Assembly (NCBI GenBank): GCA_040902725.1
Contig: JBBDWU010000019.1
Coordinates: 109,959 to 173,958 of the forward strand
DNA: 64,000 nt
Direction of reading: 5' to 3'
Source: JACVRU01 sp040902725
GTDB lineage: Bacteria; Actinomycetota; Thermoleophilia; Gaiellales; Gaiellaceae
Both the position numbers and the translations under genes were made by a program. Position 1 is the first letter of the stretch. Each line of letters starts with the position of its first letter. Positions 24,172-32,600 of this stretch are shown here, piece after piece. Below the pieces are notes generated by a model that did no database searches, had not been told where the DNA came from, and worked only from the letters and a program-made list of their open reading frames with translations.

Positions 24172-25295
24172 CCGTCCGAGGTTAGCGCCCACGCGACCAG
24201 CAGGTCCCGCTCCTCGTCGGTCATCCCGGTCGCGTTCCCAGGCGGCATCGCGTTCGTCGAGACCTGATGCGCGACGTCGCGGGCGCGCGCCCGCAGCACG
24301 GCGTCGTCGTCGAGGCGCAGGCCGCCCGCTGCGGAGACGCCCGAATGGCAGCTCAGGCAGCGGCCGTCCACGATCGCGCGCGCCTCGTCAAAGGACACGG
24401 CCCGGCCGGCCGGCTGCGGCTCCGGCGGCCGCAGCCACACGGCGATCGCGGCGATCGCGAGCGCGGCCGTGACCGGGATCTCCCAGACGTTGCGCCCGCG
24501 GTGGCGGAGGTTGAAGAAGACGCGGATCCAGGCGCCCACCGCCATCAGCGCGACCAGAGCCGCCCAGGCGTCGACGTGGCCGATCACCGAGGGGAAGTGG
24601 CCCGCGATCATCGTGAAGACCACCGGGAGCGTCAGGTAGTTGTTGTGCACCGAGCGCTGCTTGCCCCGCGCGCCCAGCGCCGGGTCGGGGGCCTGGAGCA
24701 GCCGCCGGTGGGCCGGGATGATGACGAGGAAGACGTTCGCGGCCATGATCGTCCCGAGCATCGCCCCGAGCTGGATCGCCGCCGCGCGCGGCGCGTAGAG
24801 CTCGAAGAGCCCGTACGAGGTCGCCGTCACCAGCGCGACGATCGCCGCCGCGAGCAGCGCCTCGCGGCCGCGCAGGAGCCGGCAGAGGCCGTCGTAGACG
24901 AGCCAGGCCGCGGCCAGCAGCGCGATGCTGACGACGATCGCCGTCCCCTGGGAGATGTCGGCGACGCCGCGGTCGATCAGCGCCTCGTCGGCGCGCGCGT
25001 AGTAGAGGACGACGAAGAGCGCGAAGCCGGAGAGCCACGTCGTGTAGGCCTCCCACTTGAACCAGTAGAGCGGCCGCGGCAGCTCGCGCGGCACCCCGCG
25101 CAGCTTGACGACGCGATAGAAGCCGCCCCCGTGGATCTCCCAGGCCTCGTCCGCCGGCTCGCCCTCGCTCTCGGTCGGCCGCAGGTGGCTGTCGACGGCG
25201 ACGAAGTAGAACGAGGTGCCGATCCAGACGATCCCCGCGACGACGTGCAGCCAGCGGAGCAGCAGGTCGAGCCAGTCGGTTACGTACGGATCCAC
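24168..25295 (-). CDS. puuD: Membrane urate oxidase with C-terminal cytochrome c (PuuD)
   Basis: Protein of 375 residues. It has about eight membrane helices starting with 'LLLRWLHVVAGIVWIGTSFY', the conserved N-terminal part 'EIHGGGFYRVVKLRG' and 'LPRPLYWFKWEAYTTWLSGF', and a C-terminal cytochrome c domain with haem-binding 'GRCLSCHSG' (about residue 318) and a Met in 'NAMPPGNATGMT'. PuuD converts urate to 5-hydroxyisourate and passes electrons to the cytochrome rather than to oxygen. Downstream products fit HIU hydrolase and OHCU decarboxylase, encoded directly upstream in the same operon. The 5' end overlaps the OHCU decarboxylase gene by 16 bases. Confidence 0.87.
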   Translation of the reverse strand: MDPYVTDWLDLLLRWLHVVAGIVWIGTSFYFVAVDSHLRPTESEGEPADEAWEIHGGGFYRVVKLRGVPRELPRPLYWFKWEAYTTWLSGFALFVVLYYARADEALIDRGVADISQGTAIVVSIALLAAAWLVYDGLCRLLRGREALLAAAIVALVTATSYGLFELYAPRAAAIQLGAMLGTIMAANVFLVIIPAHRRLLQAPDPALGARGKQRSVHNNYLTLPVVFTMIAGHFPSVIGHVDAWAALVALMAVGAWIRVFFNLRHRGRNVWEIPVTAALAIAAIAVWLRPPEPQPAGRAVSFDEARAIVDGRCLSCHSGVSAAGGLRLDDDAVLRARARDVAHQVSTNAMPPGNATGMTDEERDLLVAWALTSDG

Positions 25296-25687
25296 CGGTC
25301 CCTCGCGATCGCCACCAGCTCGGCGAGTCCCGTCGCCAGCTCCTCCTCCCGCGTCCGCTCGAGCCGTTCCCGCAGGACGGGGACGAGCTCGCCGCGCGGC
25401 CGGCCGGCGACGAAGACGACGAACTTGAACCCGAACTTCTCCTCGTAGGCGCGGTTCAGCTCGGCGAGCTCCTCGGGCACCTCGCCGCGTTGCTCGGCGG
25501 AGGCCTCGCCGATCCGCGGGTGCGTGTTCAGCGCCGCGATCTTCTCCTCCTCGGGCAGCGCGGCCGCCACCTCGTCGGCCACGGCCAACGGGTTCTGCCG
25601 CTCCGCCAGCTCGTCCACCAGCCGCGATCGGCCGGAGAAGAGCCGCTCGAGCTCCTCCACGCTCAGCTCCCGCGGTAGGTCGCGCAT
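25280..25687 (-). CDS. uraD: 2-oxo-4-hydroxy-4-carboxy-5-ureidoimidazoline (OHCU) decarboxylase
   Basis: Protein of 135 residues, all helical, with the family's catalytic region: 'KIAALNTHPRIGEASAEQRG' (catalytic His in 'NTHPRIG') and 'LNRAYEEKFGFKFVVFVAGR'. It removes the carboxyl group of OHCU to give S-allantoin. The family is usually about 165 residues, and this version is short at the N-terminus ('MRDLPRELSVEELERLFSG'). The start overlaps the HIU hydrolase stop by 25 bases and the end overlaps puuD, consistent with strict co-translation of consecutive pathway steps. Confidence 0.87.
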   Translation of the reverse strand: MRDLPRELSVEELERLFSGRSRLVDELAERQNPLAVADEVAAALPEEEKIAALNTHPRIGEASAEQRGEVPEELAELNRAYEEKFGFKFVVFVAGRPRGELVPVLRERLERTREEELATGLAELVAIARDRWIRT

Positions 25688-25950
25688 CCGTAGGGCGAAA
25701 CGAGCAGCGGCACGTGGTGGTGGCCGTCCTCCAGGCGCACCGTCAGCTCGACGCGCGTGAAGAACGGCGAGGGCGGATGGAACACGAGCCGGTACTCGCC
25801 CGGATCGAGGTCGTCGGCCAGCCGGAGGCGTCCGTCGCCGTCCGTCTCGCCGCCGGCCACGCGCTCGTCGCCGCGGTAGAGCTCGACGGCGATCCCCTCG
25901 GCGGGCACGCCGCGGGCGGTGTCGAGGACGTGGGTGGAGAGTGAGCTCAC
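25663..25950 (-). CDS. hiuH: 5-hydroxyisourate hydrolase (transthyretin-like)
   Basis: Protein of 95 residues with the HIU hydrolase marks: N-terminal 'LSTHVLDTARGVPAEGIAVE' (catalytic His), a central Arg in 'GEYRLVFHPP', and the C-terminal 'HHHVPLLVSPYGCATYRGS' with the invariant Tyr-Arg-Gly-Ser end. It hydrolyses 5-hydroxyisourate from PuuD to OHCU. No signal peptide. GTG 25950 is chosen as start because it directly precedes 'SSLSTHVLD' and overlaps the deaminase stop. It is a little shorter than the usual 105-120 residues. Confidence 0.9.
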   Translation of the reverse strand: MSSLSTHVLDTARGVPAEGIAVELYRGDERVAGGETDGDGRLRLADDLDPGEYRLVFHPPSPFFTRVELTVRLEDGHHHVPLLVSPYGCATYRGS

Positions 25951-27248
25951 AGGAACCTCCTCGCCTGCTTGCGATGCTCGTGCAGGATCTCCTCCTCGTC
26001 GAAGGTCACCTCGCGCCCGCCGACGAAGAGGCGCCCGACCCGCTGCGGGCCGCCCAGCACGAGCGCGGCGACCGGGTCGTCGGCGCCCGAGTAGGACAGC
26101 GCCTCGAGCGCCCAGACCGCGAAGTCGGCGCACTTCCCCGGCTCGAGCGAGCCGATGTCGCCGCGCCGCAGCACGGCCGCACCACCGCGGGTGGCGAGGC
26201 GCAGGGCCTCGCGGGCGGTGAGCGCGGCCGGCCCGCCGCGCGCGCGGGCGACGAGCAGCGCCTGCTTCACCTCGAGCGAGAGGTCGGAGCGCTCGTTCGA
26301 GGCGGCCCCGTCGACGCCGAGGCCGACCCGCACGCCCGCGTCGAGCAGCTGCCGAACCGGGGCGATGCCCGCACCCAGCCGCATGTTCGAGGTCGGGCAA
26401 TGGGCCACGCCCGTTCCGGTCTCGGCGAAGCGGGACACGTCCTGCTCGGACAGGTGGACGCAGTGCGCGCACCAGACGTCCTTCGCGAGCCAGCCGAGCC
26501 GGTCGAGGTACTCGGCCGGCCGGCAGCCGAAGACCTCGAGGCTGAACTGCTCCTCCTCGGCGGTCTCGGCGAGATGCGTGTGCAGCGTCAGGCCGCGGCC
26601 GCGGGCGAGCGCGGCCGACTCCTCCATCAACCGGCCCGTGACCGAGAACGGGGAGCAGGGTGCGACCGAGATCTGGATCAGCGCCCCCGGGCCGGGCTCG
26701 TGCAGGTCCGCGAGCCGCGCGGTGTCCGAGAGGATCTCGTCGAGCTGCTCGACGAGCGAGTCGGGCGGCAGGCCGCCCTGCGACTCGCCGAGGTCCATCG
26801 ACCCGCGCGAGGCGACGAGCCGGACGCCAAGCTCGCGCGCCGCCTGCACCTCGGCCTCGACGAGCCCGCGAACGCCGCGCGGGAAGACGTAGTGGTGGTC
26901 GAAGACGGTCGTGCAGCCCGAGAGCGCAAGCTCCGCGAGCCCGAGCCGCGCGGCCGCGTACTCGGCCTCGGCGTCGATCCGCGCCCAGAGCGGGTACAGC
27001 GTCTTCAGCCAGGTGAAGAGATCGGCCTCCTGCGCGCGGGTGCGCGTGAGGTTCTGGTACAGGTGATGGTGGGTGTTGACGAGGCCCGGCGTGACGAGCG
27101 CGCCGCCGAGGTCGACCCGCTCGCCGTCGGGCGGCTCGCCCTCGCCGACGGCCTCGACGAAGCCGTCCGCGTCGACCGCGAGCCAGCCGTGCTCGAGCTC
27201 CGTGCCCGCGTCGTCCATCGTGACGACGTAGGCGTTGGCGTAGATCAC
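25947..27248 (-). CDS. 8-oxoguanine deaminase-like amidohydrolase
   Basis: Metal-dependent amidohydrolase of 433 residues. It has the 'TPGLVNTHHHLYQNLTRTRA' metal site, 'GLTLHTHLAETAEEEQFS' (His, Glu), 'VWCAHCVHLSEQDV', and the last Asp in 'VGLGVDGAASNERSDL'. Arrangement and wording are like 8-oxoguanine deaminase and hydroxyatrazine hydrolases; 8-oxoguanine deaminase turns 8-oxoguanine into urate, which would feed PuuD directly. A guanine-deaminase-like activity cannot be excluded. GTG start overlapping the adenine deaminase stop. Confidence 0.82.
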   Translation of the reverse strand: MIYANAYVVTMDDAGTELEHGWLAVDADGFVEAVGEGEPPDGERVDLGGALVTPGLVNTHHHLYQNLTRTRAQEADLFTWLKTLYPLWARIDAEAEYAAARLGLAELALSGCTTVFDHHYVFPRGVRGLVEAEVQAARELGVRLVASRGSMDLGESQGGLPPDSLVEQLDEILSDTARLADLHEPGPGALIQISVAPCSPFSVTGRLMEESAALARGRGLTLHTHLAETAEEEQFSLEVFGCRPAEYLDRLGWLAKDVWCAHCVHLSEQDVSRFAETGTGVAHCPTSNMRLGAGIAPVRQLLDAGVRVGLGVDGAASNERSDLSLEVKQALLVARARGGPAALTAREALRLATRGGAAVLRRGDIGSLEPGKCADFAVWALEALSYSGADDPVAALVLGGPQRVGRLFVGGREVTFDEEEILHEHRKQARRFL

Positions 27249-28921
27249 AACTCCAGCCCCACGAGCTCGAACTTGTCCACGTCCACGAGCCCGCGGTCGG
27301 TGATCCTGAGGCTCGGGATTACGGACAGGGCGAGGAAGGACATCGTCTGGAAGGGCGCGTCGAGCTCACAGCCCAGCAGGCGGGCGGCCGCGACGCAGGC
27401 CCGGCTCGCCTCGAGCACCTCCTCGAGCGGCGCGTCGGAGAGCAGGCCCGCGATCGGGAGCGGCAGCTCCGCGCGCACACCGCCGTCCTCGACCACGACC
27501 TCGCCGCCCCCGAGCTCGGTGAGCCGGGTGACCGCGCGCGCCATGTCGTGGTCGTCGACGCCGACGACGACGATGTTGTGCGCGTCGTGCGAGATCGTCG
27601 AGGCGAGCGCGCCGCGCTTGAGCCCGAACCCGCGGACGAGCCCGAGCCCGATGCGGCCTGTGCCGTGGTGCCGCTCGACGACCGCCACCTTGGCGATGTC
27701 GCGCCCGGCGTCCGGCACCGGCGGCTGCTCCGTGAGCGCCTCGGTCACGATCTGGCCGGGGATGACGCCGATCACGCGGACCGGCCCGTTCACATCGGGA
27801 AGCGCGAAGTCGGCGGCGCCGACGTGCTGGACGCGGACGGTGTGCTTGACCCACTCGGGCACCTCGGGACGGGCGATCTCGCCGACCGGCAGCCCGCGCT
27901 TGAGCACGAGCTCGGGGACGAAGCGCTCGAGGTCGCCGAGGACGAGCAGGTCGGCCTGGTAGCCGGGCGCGATCGCGCCCAGGTGGTCGAGCCGGTGCCA
28001 CGTGGCGCCGCTGGCGGACGCCATCACCAGCGCGTCCTCGGGCGGCACGCCCAGTGCGACGGCGTCGCGCACCATCGCGTTCACGTGGCCGTCGTCGGCG
28101 ATGTGGTCGGGCTCGCGGTCGTCGGTGCAGAAGGCGATGCGGTGCGGGCCGTACTCGCCGGCGAGCGGGATCAGTTCACGCAGGTTGCGCGCCCCGGAAG
28201 CCTCGCGGATCAGCAGCCACATCCCCGCCCGCAGCCGCTGCCGTCCCTCCTCGACCGTGTAGGCCTCGTGGTCGGAGCGGATGCCAGCCGCCGCATAGGC
28301 GTTGAGCTGCTTGCCGACCACGCCCGGCGCATGGCCGTCCACGTGCCGCGCGCCGTCGAGCGCGAGCTTCGCCAGCTCGTGCTCGTCGCCGCCGATGACG
28401 CCGGGGAAGTTCATCATCTCGGCCAGCCCGAGCACGCGCCGCCTGCGCAGCATCGCCTCGAGGTCGCCCTCGAGCAGGGGCCGTCGCGGCGACTCGAACT
28501 GGGAGGCCGGCACCGAGGACGAGGCCATGAAGTAGACGTCGAGCGGCAGGCCGCGGCAGGCGTCGTGCAGCCAGTGGACGCCGTCCGTCCCGAGCACGTT
28601 GGCGATCTCGTGCGGATCGGCGACGACCGTCGTCGTCCCGAGCGGCAGGACGAGCCGCGCGAACTCGTCCACCAGCAGCTTCGACGACTCGAGATGGAGG
28701 TGCGCGTCGACGAAGCCGGGGACGACCCAGCGACCGGAGGCGTCGACGGTCTCGTGGCCCTCGTACTCGCCCAGACCCGCGATGTACCCGTCCACGACGG
28801 CCACGTCCGTCGCGAGCCACTCGCGGGTGAAGACGCAGAGGACGCGTCCGCCGCGGACGACGACGTCTGCCGGCTCGTCCCCTCGGGCGACGGCGATGCG
28901 GCGGGCCAGAGGGGAATTCAT
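27245..28921 (-). CDS. ade: Adenine deaminase
   Basis: Protein of 558 residues matching the bacterial Ade/AdeC family: metal site 'VVPGFVDAHLHLESSKLLVD', the conserved 'TTTVVADPHEIANVLGTDGV', 'VIGGDEHELAKLALDGARHV', 'IAFCTDDREPDHIADDGHVN' and 'TISHDAHNIVVVGVDDHDMA'. It converts adenine to hypoxanthine, which xanthine dehydrogenase (divergent genes) oxidises to urate. It is the first gene of the six-gene operon. Only 14 bases lie between its start and the divergent xdhB-like start, so both promoters must be in or near the coding ends or messages are almost leaderless. Confidence 0.9.
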   Translation of the reverse strand: MNSPLARRIAVARGDEPADVVVRGGRVLCVFTREWLATDVAVVDGYIAGLGEYEGHETVDASGRWVVPGFVDAHLHLESSKLLVDEFARLVLPLGTTTVVADPHEIANVLGTDGVHWLHDACRGLPLDVYFMASSSVPASQFESPRRPLLEGDLEAMLRRRRVLGLAEMMNFPGVIGGDEHELAKLALDGARHVDGHAPGVVGKQLNAYAAAGIRSDHEAYTVEEGRQRLRAGMWLLIREASGARNLRELIPLAGEYGPHRIAFCTDDREPDHIADDGHVNAMVRDAVALGVPPEDALVMASASGATWHRLDHLGAIAPGYQADLLVLGDLERFVPELVLKRGLPVGEIARPEVPEWVKHTVRVQHVGAADFALPDVNGPVRVIGVIPGQIVTEALTEQPPVPDAGRDIAKVAVVERHHGTGRIGLGLVRGFGLKRGALASTISHDAHNIVVVGVDDHDMARAVTRLTELGGGEVVVEDGGVRAELPLPIAGLLSDAPLEEVLEASRACVAAARLLGCELDAPFQTMSFLALSVIPSLRITDRGLVDVDKFELVGLEL

Positions 28922-28935
28922 CCCTGCGTACCGTA

Positions 28936-29742
28936 ATGTTTCGCGTCGTGGAGGTCCTGGTGCCGCGCACGCTGGACGAGGCCCTGCGGCTCAAGGCCGA
29001 GGCGCCCGACGCCCTGCCGATCCAGGGCGGGACGGACGTGATGGTGGAGCTCAACTTCGACCGCAAGCGGCCCGAGGCGCTGCTGAACCTGAACGAGGTC
29101 GCCGAGCTGCGCGGCTGGTCGCGGGACGACGGGACGGTGCGGCTCGGCTCCGGGCTGACGTACACCGAGGCGATGGAGCCGTCTCTCGCCGAGCTGCTGC
29201 CGGCGCTCGCGGAGGCCTCCCGCACGGTCGGCTCGCCGCAGATCCGCAACCGCGGAACCATCGGCGGCAACCTCGGCACCGCCTCGCCCGCCGGCGACGC
29301 GCTCCCGCCCCTGCTCGTCGAGGGCGCCGAGGTGGAGGTGGCGAGCGTCCGGGGCGCGCGGCGTCTGCCGCTCGCGGAGTTCCTCGTCGGGCCGAAGCGG
29401 AACGCGCTCGAAGCCGACGAGCTGGTCGTGGCCGTCCACCTGCGGCCAAGCTTGCAGCCGCAGACGTTCATGAAGGTCGGCCCCCGCAACGCGATGGTGA
29501 TCGCGGTTTGCTCGCTGGCGCTCGCGGCCGACCGGGAGCGGGGCGAGCTGCGGGCCGCCTTCGGCTCCGCCGGCCCGGTCGTCGGGCTCGTGACCGCGCC
29601 GCTCGACGAGCGCGATTCGTTCCCCGAGCGCGTGGCCGAGGCCGCGAGCCCGATCGACGACGTCCGCGGCACAGCCGCCTACCGCCGCCACGCCCTGCGG
29701 GTGCTGGCCGTGCGCGGCATCGAGCGCTGCCTGGCCGCATGA
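28936..29742 (+). CDS. xdhB: Xanthine dehydrogenase FAD-binding subunit
   Basis: Protein of 268 residues of the CoxM/XdhB type. FAD-binding segments are 'LPIQGGTDVMVELNF' and 'SPQIRNRGTIGGNLGTASPA', with 'GDALPPLLVEGAEVEVASV' following. It carries electrons from the iron-sulfur subunit to NAD or another acceptor in the three-part molybdenum hydroxylase. ATG 28936 is used, although a GTG nine to twelve bases later also fits. Its stop overlaps the small-subunit start (ATGA). Together with the next two genes it would oxidise hypoxanthine and xanthine to urate. Confidence 0.85.
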   Translation: MFRVVEVLVPRTLDEALRLKAEAPDALPIQGGTDVMVELNFDRKRPEALLNLNEVAELRGWSRDDGTVRLGSGLTYTEAMEPSLAELLPALAEASRTVGSPQIRNRGTIGGNLGTASPAGDALPPLLVEGAEVEVASVRGARRLPLAEFLVGPKRNALEADELVVAVHLRPSLQPQTFMKVGPRNAMVIAVCSLALAADRERGELRAAFGSAGPVVGLVTAPLDERDSFPERVAEAASPIDDVRGTAAYRRHALRVLAVRGIERCLAA

Positions 29743-30179
29743 GGATCTCGCTGACCGTCAACGGCGACCGGCGCGAGGCGGACGTCTGGGAGGGCGAGAG
29801 CCTGCTCTACGTCCTGCGTGAGCGGCTCGAGCTGCCCGGCTCGAAGAACGCCTGCGAGCAGGGCGAGTGCGGCTCGTGCTCCGTCTTCCTCGACGGCACG
29901 CTCGTCTGCGCCTGCCTCGTCCTCGCCGCCCAGGCGGACGGGCACGAGGTGGTGACCGTCGAGGGCGTGGAGGCGGGCCGCGTCCAGGAGGCCTTCGTCG
30001 AGGCCGGCGCCGTCCAGTGCGGCTTCTGCACGCCGGGGCTCGTGGTCGCCACGGTCGATCTCCTGCGACGCAGCCCGGATCCGACCGACGACGAGATCCG
30101 CGAGGCGCTCTCCGGCAACCTCTGCCGCTGCACCGGCTACCAGAAGATCTTCGACGCGGTCAGAGCGGCGGCGGGATGA
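29739..30179 (+). CDS. xdhC: Xanthine dehydrogenase [2Fe-2S] subunit
   Basis: Protein of 146 residues with both iron-sulfur motifs of the small subunit of molybdenum hydroxylases: 'ACEQGECGSCSVFLDGTLVC' (plant-ferredoxin type, residues about 40-59) and 'QCGFCTPGLVVATVDLL' with 'LSGNLCRCTGYQKI' (helical type). It links the molybdenum site to FAD. It overlaps xdhB by four bases. The downstream large-subunit gene is separated by an unusual 115-base palindromic spacer rather than by overlap. Confidence 0.9.
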   Translation: MRISLTVNGDRREADVWEGESLLYVLRERLELPGSKNACEQGECGSCSVFLDGTLVCACLVLAAQADGHEVVTVEGVEAGRVQEAFVEAGAVQCGFCTPGLVVATVDLLRRSPDPTDDEIREALSGNLCRCTGYQKIFDAVRAAAG

Positions 30180-30184
30180 GGAAC

Positions 30185-30277
30185 GTTCGTCACGCTCTCG
30201 TGACGGGGTCTGACCCCGCCAACGGCTTGGGCAAGCCAAACATGGGGTCAGACCCCGGTGCCAAGAGTGTCACGAAC
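30185..30277. repeat. Nested palindromic (REP/MITE-like) element
   Basis: Two imperfect inverted arms flank a central hairpin. Left arm 30185-30217 ends in GGGGTCTGACCCC; right arm 30244-30277 starts with GGGGTCAGACCCC, and their outer parts (GTTCGTCACGCTCT and the complement of AGAGTGTCACGAAC) also pair. The centre has a small stem GGCTT/AAGCC (30224-30237). The 13-base core is itself nearly palindromic. It sits within an operon between xdhC and xdhA and resembles dispersed intergenic repeat elements. Confidence 0.65.
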
Positions 30278-30294
30278 CGTGCCGAAGGTGTGAC

Positions 30295-32520
30295 GTGAGC
30301 ACCACCGTCACCACCCGGCGCAAGCTCGAGCTCGGGCGCGTGGGCGAGAGCGCCCAGCGCTCCGACGGCATCCCGAAGGTCACCGGCGAGTTCGCCTACT
30401 CCTCCGACCTCTCCGCCGCCGGGATGCTCTGGGGCCACACGCTCCGCAGCCCGCACGCCCACGCGCTCATCACGTCGATCGACGTCTCCGAGGCGGTGGG
30501 CATGGCGGGCGTCCACGCGGTGCTGACCCACGAGGACGTGCCCGGCGAGAAGCTGTACGGGCTCGAGTTCCAGGACCAGCCCGTGCTCGCCTTCGACCGC
30601 GTCCGCTACTTCGGCGAGCCGGTGGCGCTCGTCGCCGCCGACCATCCCGAGCAGGCGCGGCGGGCGGCCGAGCGCATCCGAGTCGAGTACGAGCCGCTGG
30701 AGCCGGTGGACGACCCCGAGCGGGCGACGGGGCAGGAGCCGCTCCACCCTGACGGGCCGACGCAGGGCCACGGCTACCGCAACGACCCGCGCCCGAACGT
30801 CGTCCGCTCCATCCTCGTCCGCCACGGCGACCCTGATGCGGAGGGCGACGTCTCCGTCTCGGGCACCTACGAGCTCGGGATCCAGGACCAGGCGTTCCTC
30901 GGGCCCGAGTCGGGCCTGGCCGTCCCGGACGGCGAGGGCGGGGTGGACATCCACGTCGCGACGCAGTGGCTGCACGTCGACCGCGACCAGGTCGCCCCCT
31001 GCCTCGGGCTCGCGCCCGAGCAGGTGCGCATCCACCTGGCCGGCGTGGGCGGCGCCTTCGGCGGCCGCGAGGACCTGTCCATCCAGATCCACTCCGCGCT
31101 GCTCGCGCTGCGCACGAAGCGCCCGGTGAAGATGGTCTACAACCGCGAGGAGTCGTTCGTCGGACACGTCCACCGGCACCCCGCGAAGATCTGGATGGAG
31201 CACCGGGCGCGGAAGGACGGGAAGCTCGTGTGCGTCCACGTGCGGGTGCTCGTGGACGGCGGCGCCTACGCATCGAGCTCGACCGCGGTGATCGCCAACG
31301 CGTGCTGCTTCGCCTGCGGGCCGTACTCGGTGGACAACGCGCTGATCGAGGGGACGGCCGTCTACACGAACAACCCGCCCTGCGGGGCGATGCGCGGCTT
31401 CGGCGCCGTGCAGGTCTGCTTCGCCCACGAGGCGCAGATGGACAAGCTGGCGCGCGCGCTCGACATCGACCCGGTCGAGCTGCGGCTGCTCAACGCGCTG
31501 AAGCCCGGGGACACGCTGCCGACCGGCCAGGTCCTGACCGGCTCGCTGCCGGTCGCCGAGGTCATCCGCCGCGCAGCCGAGCTCCAGCCGCCGCCGGCGG
31601 AGGAGCTGCCGCGGGAGGCCATCCGGCTCCCCGGAGGCGCGGGCAACACGACCCGCGGCGAGGGCGTCCGGCGCGGGGTCGGCTTCGCGGTCGGCTTCAA
31701 GAACATCGGCTACTCGGAGGGGTTCGACGACTTCTGCGCGGCGCGGGTCGAGCTACGGGCCGACGGCGGCGCCGTCGTTCACTGCGCGGCCGCGGAGGTC
31801 GGCCAGGGCGTCTCGACCGTCATCCTCCAGGTCGCGCGCACCGAGCTCGGCACGGACGACGTGGCGCTCGCTCCGGGGACGACGTCGACGGTCGGCTCCT
31901 CCGGCTCCGCGTCCGCTTCCCGGATGACCTGGATGGCGTCCGGCGCCGTCCGCGACGCGTGCCGGGCGGCGCTCGAGGAGCAGCGTGCGCGCGGCGGCGG
32001 CGAGGTGGACGTCGAGCGGATTTACCGGCACCCGCGCACGGCGCCGCTCGACCCGGAGACCGGCCAGGTCACCGAGGAGCGCGCACACGTGGCCTTCGCG
32101 TGCTCGGCGATGAGGGTCGTGGCCGAGGTGGACGTCGAGCTCGGGCTGACGCGCGTCGTCTGGATCGGGACGGCGCAGGACGTGGGCAAGGCGGTCAACC
32201 CGCAGGCGGTCGAGGGCCAGATCGAGGGCGGCACGGCGCAGGGGCTGGGCCTCGCGCTGATGGAGGAGATCCAGACCCGCGAGGGGCGGATCACGAACGC
32301 GAGCTTCACCGACTACCTGATCCCGACGGCGCTCGACATGCCACCGGTCGAGTCGGTCTTGATCGAGGATCCGGAGCCCGACGCGCCCTACGGCGTCAAG
32401 GGCGTCGGGGAGCCGCCGACGGTCGTGTCGACCGCCGCGGTCGTCGCAGCCCTGCGCGACGCGACCGGGCGCGAATTGACGCGTGCGCCCGTCCGCCCGG
32501 ACGACATCGTCGGGCTCTAG
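30295..32520 (+). CDS. xdhA: Xanthine dehydrogenase molybdenum-binding subunit
   Basis: Large subunit of 741 residues, GTG start. Features: N-terminal 'GIPKVTGEFAYSSDL' and 'GHTLRSPHAHALI', the molybdopterin segments 'GVGGAFGGREDLSIQ' and 'CGAMRGFGAVQVCFAHE', 'AAEVGQGVSTVILQVA', and the catalytic Glu in 'GVKGVGEPPTVVSTAAV' near the end. Such subunits bind the Mo cofactor and hydroxylate the purine ring. Context (adenine and oxoguanine deaminases, PuuD) supports hypoxanthine/xanthine as substrates rather than CO or nicotinate. Confidence 0.88.
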   Translation: MSTTVTTRRKLELGRVGESAQRSDGIPKVTGEFAYSSDLSAAGMLWGHTLRSPHAHALITSIDVSEAVGMAGVHAVLTHEDVPGEKLYGLEFQDQPVLAFDRVRYFGEPVALVAADHPEQARRAAERIRVEYEPLEPVDDPERATGQEPLHPDGPTQGHGYRNDPRPNVVRSILVRHGDPDAEGDVSVSGTYELGIQDQAFLGPESGLAVPDGEGGVDIHVATQWLHVDRDQVAPCLGLAPEQVRIHLAGVGGAFGGREDLSIQIHSALLALRTKRPVKMVYNREESFVGHVHRHPAKIWMEHRARKDGKLVCVHVRVLVDGGAYASSSTAVIANACCFACGPYSVDNALIEGTAVYTNNPPCGAMRGFGAVQVCFAHEAQMDKLARALDIDPVELRLLNALKPGDTLPTGQVLTGSLPVAEVIRRAAELQPPPAEELPREAIRLPGGAGNTTRGEGVRRGVGFAVGFKNIGYSEGFDDFCAARVELRADGGAVVHCAAAEVGQGVSTVILQVARTELGTDDVALAPGTTSTVGSSGSASASRMTWMASGAVRDACRAALEEQRARGGGEVDVERIYRHPRTAPLDPETGQVTEERAHVAFACSAMRVVAEVDVELGLTRVVWIGTAQDVGKAVNPQAVEGQIEGGTAQGLGLALMEEIQTREGRITNASFTDYLIPTALDMPPVESVLIEDPEPDAPYGVKGVGEPPTVVSTAAVVAALRDATGRELTRAPVRPDDIVGL

Positions 32521-32600
32521 TTCCCGCTGAGGCCCACGAGGGGGCGCGAATAGGTCACGTTGTTACGTGCTGCATGCGTGACACAGAATCGGGCGTGTGT

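Noticed and set aside
32521..32600. GTCACG...CGTGAC inverted repeat after xdhA as a terminator.
   Set aside because: Arms are only six bases with a loop of about 17 bases, too weak to call with confidence.
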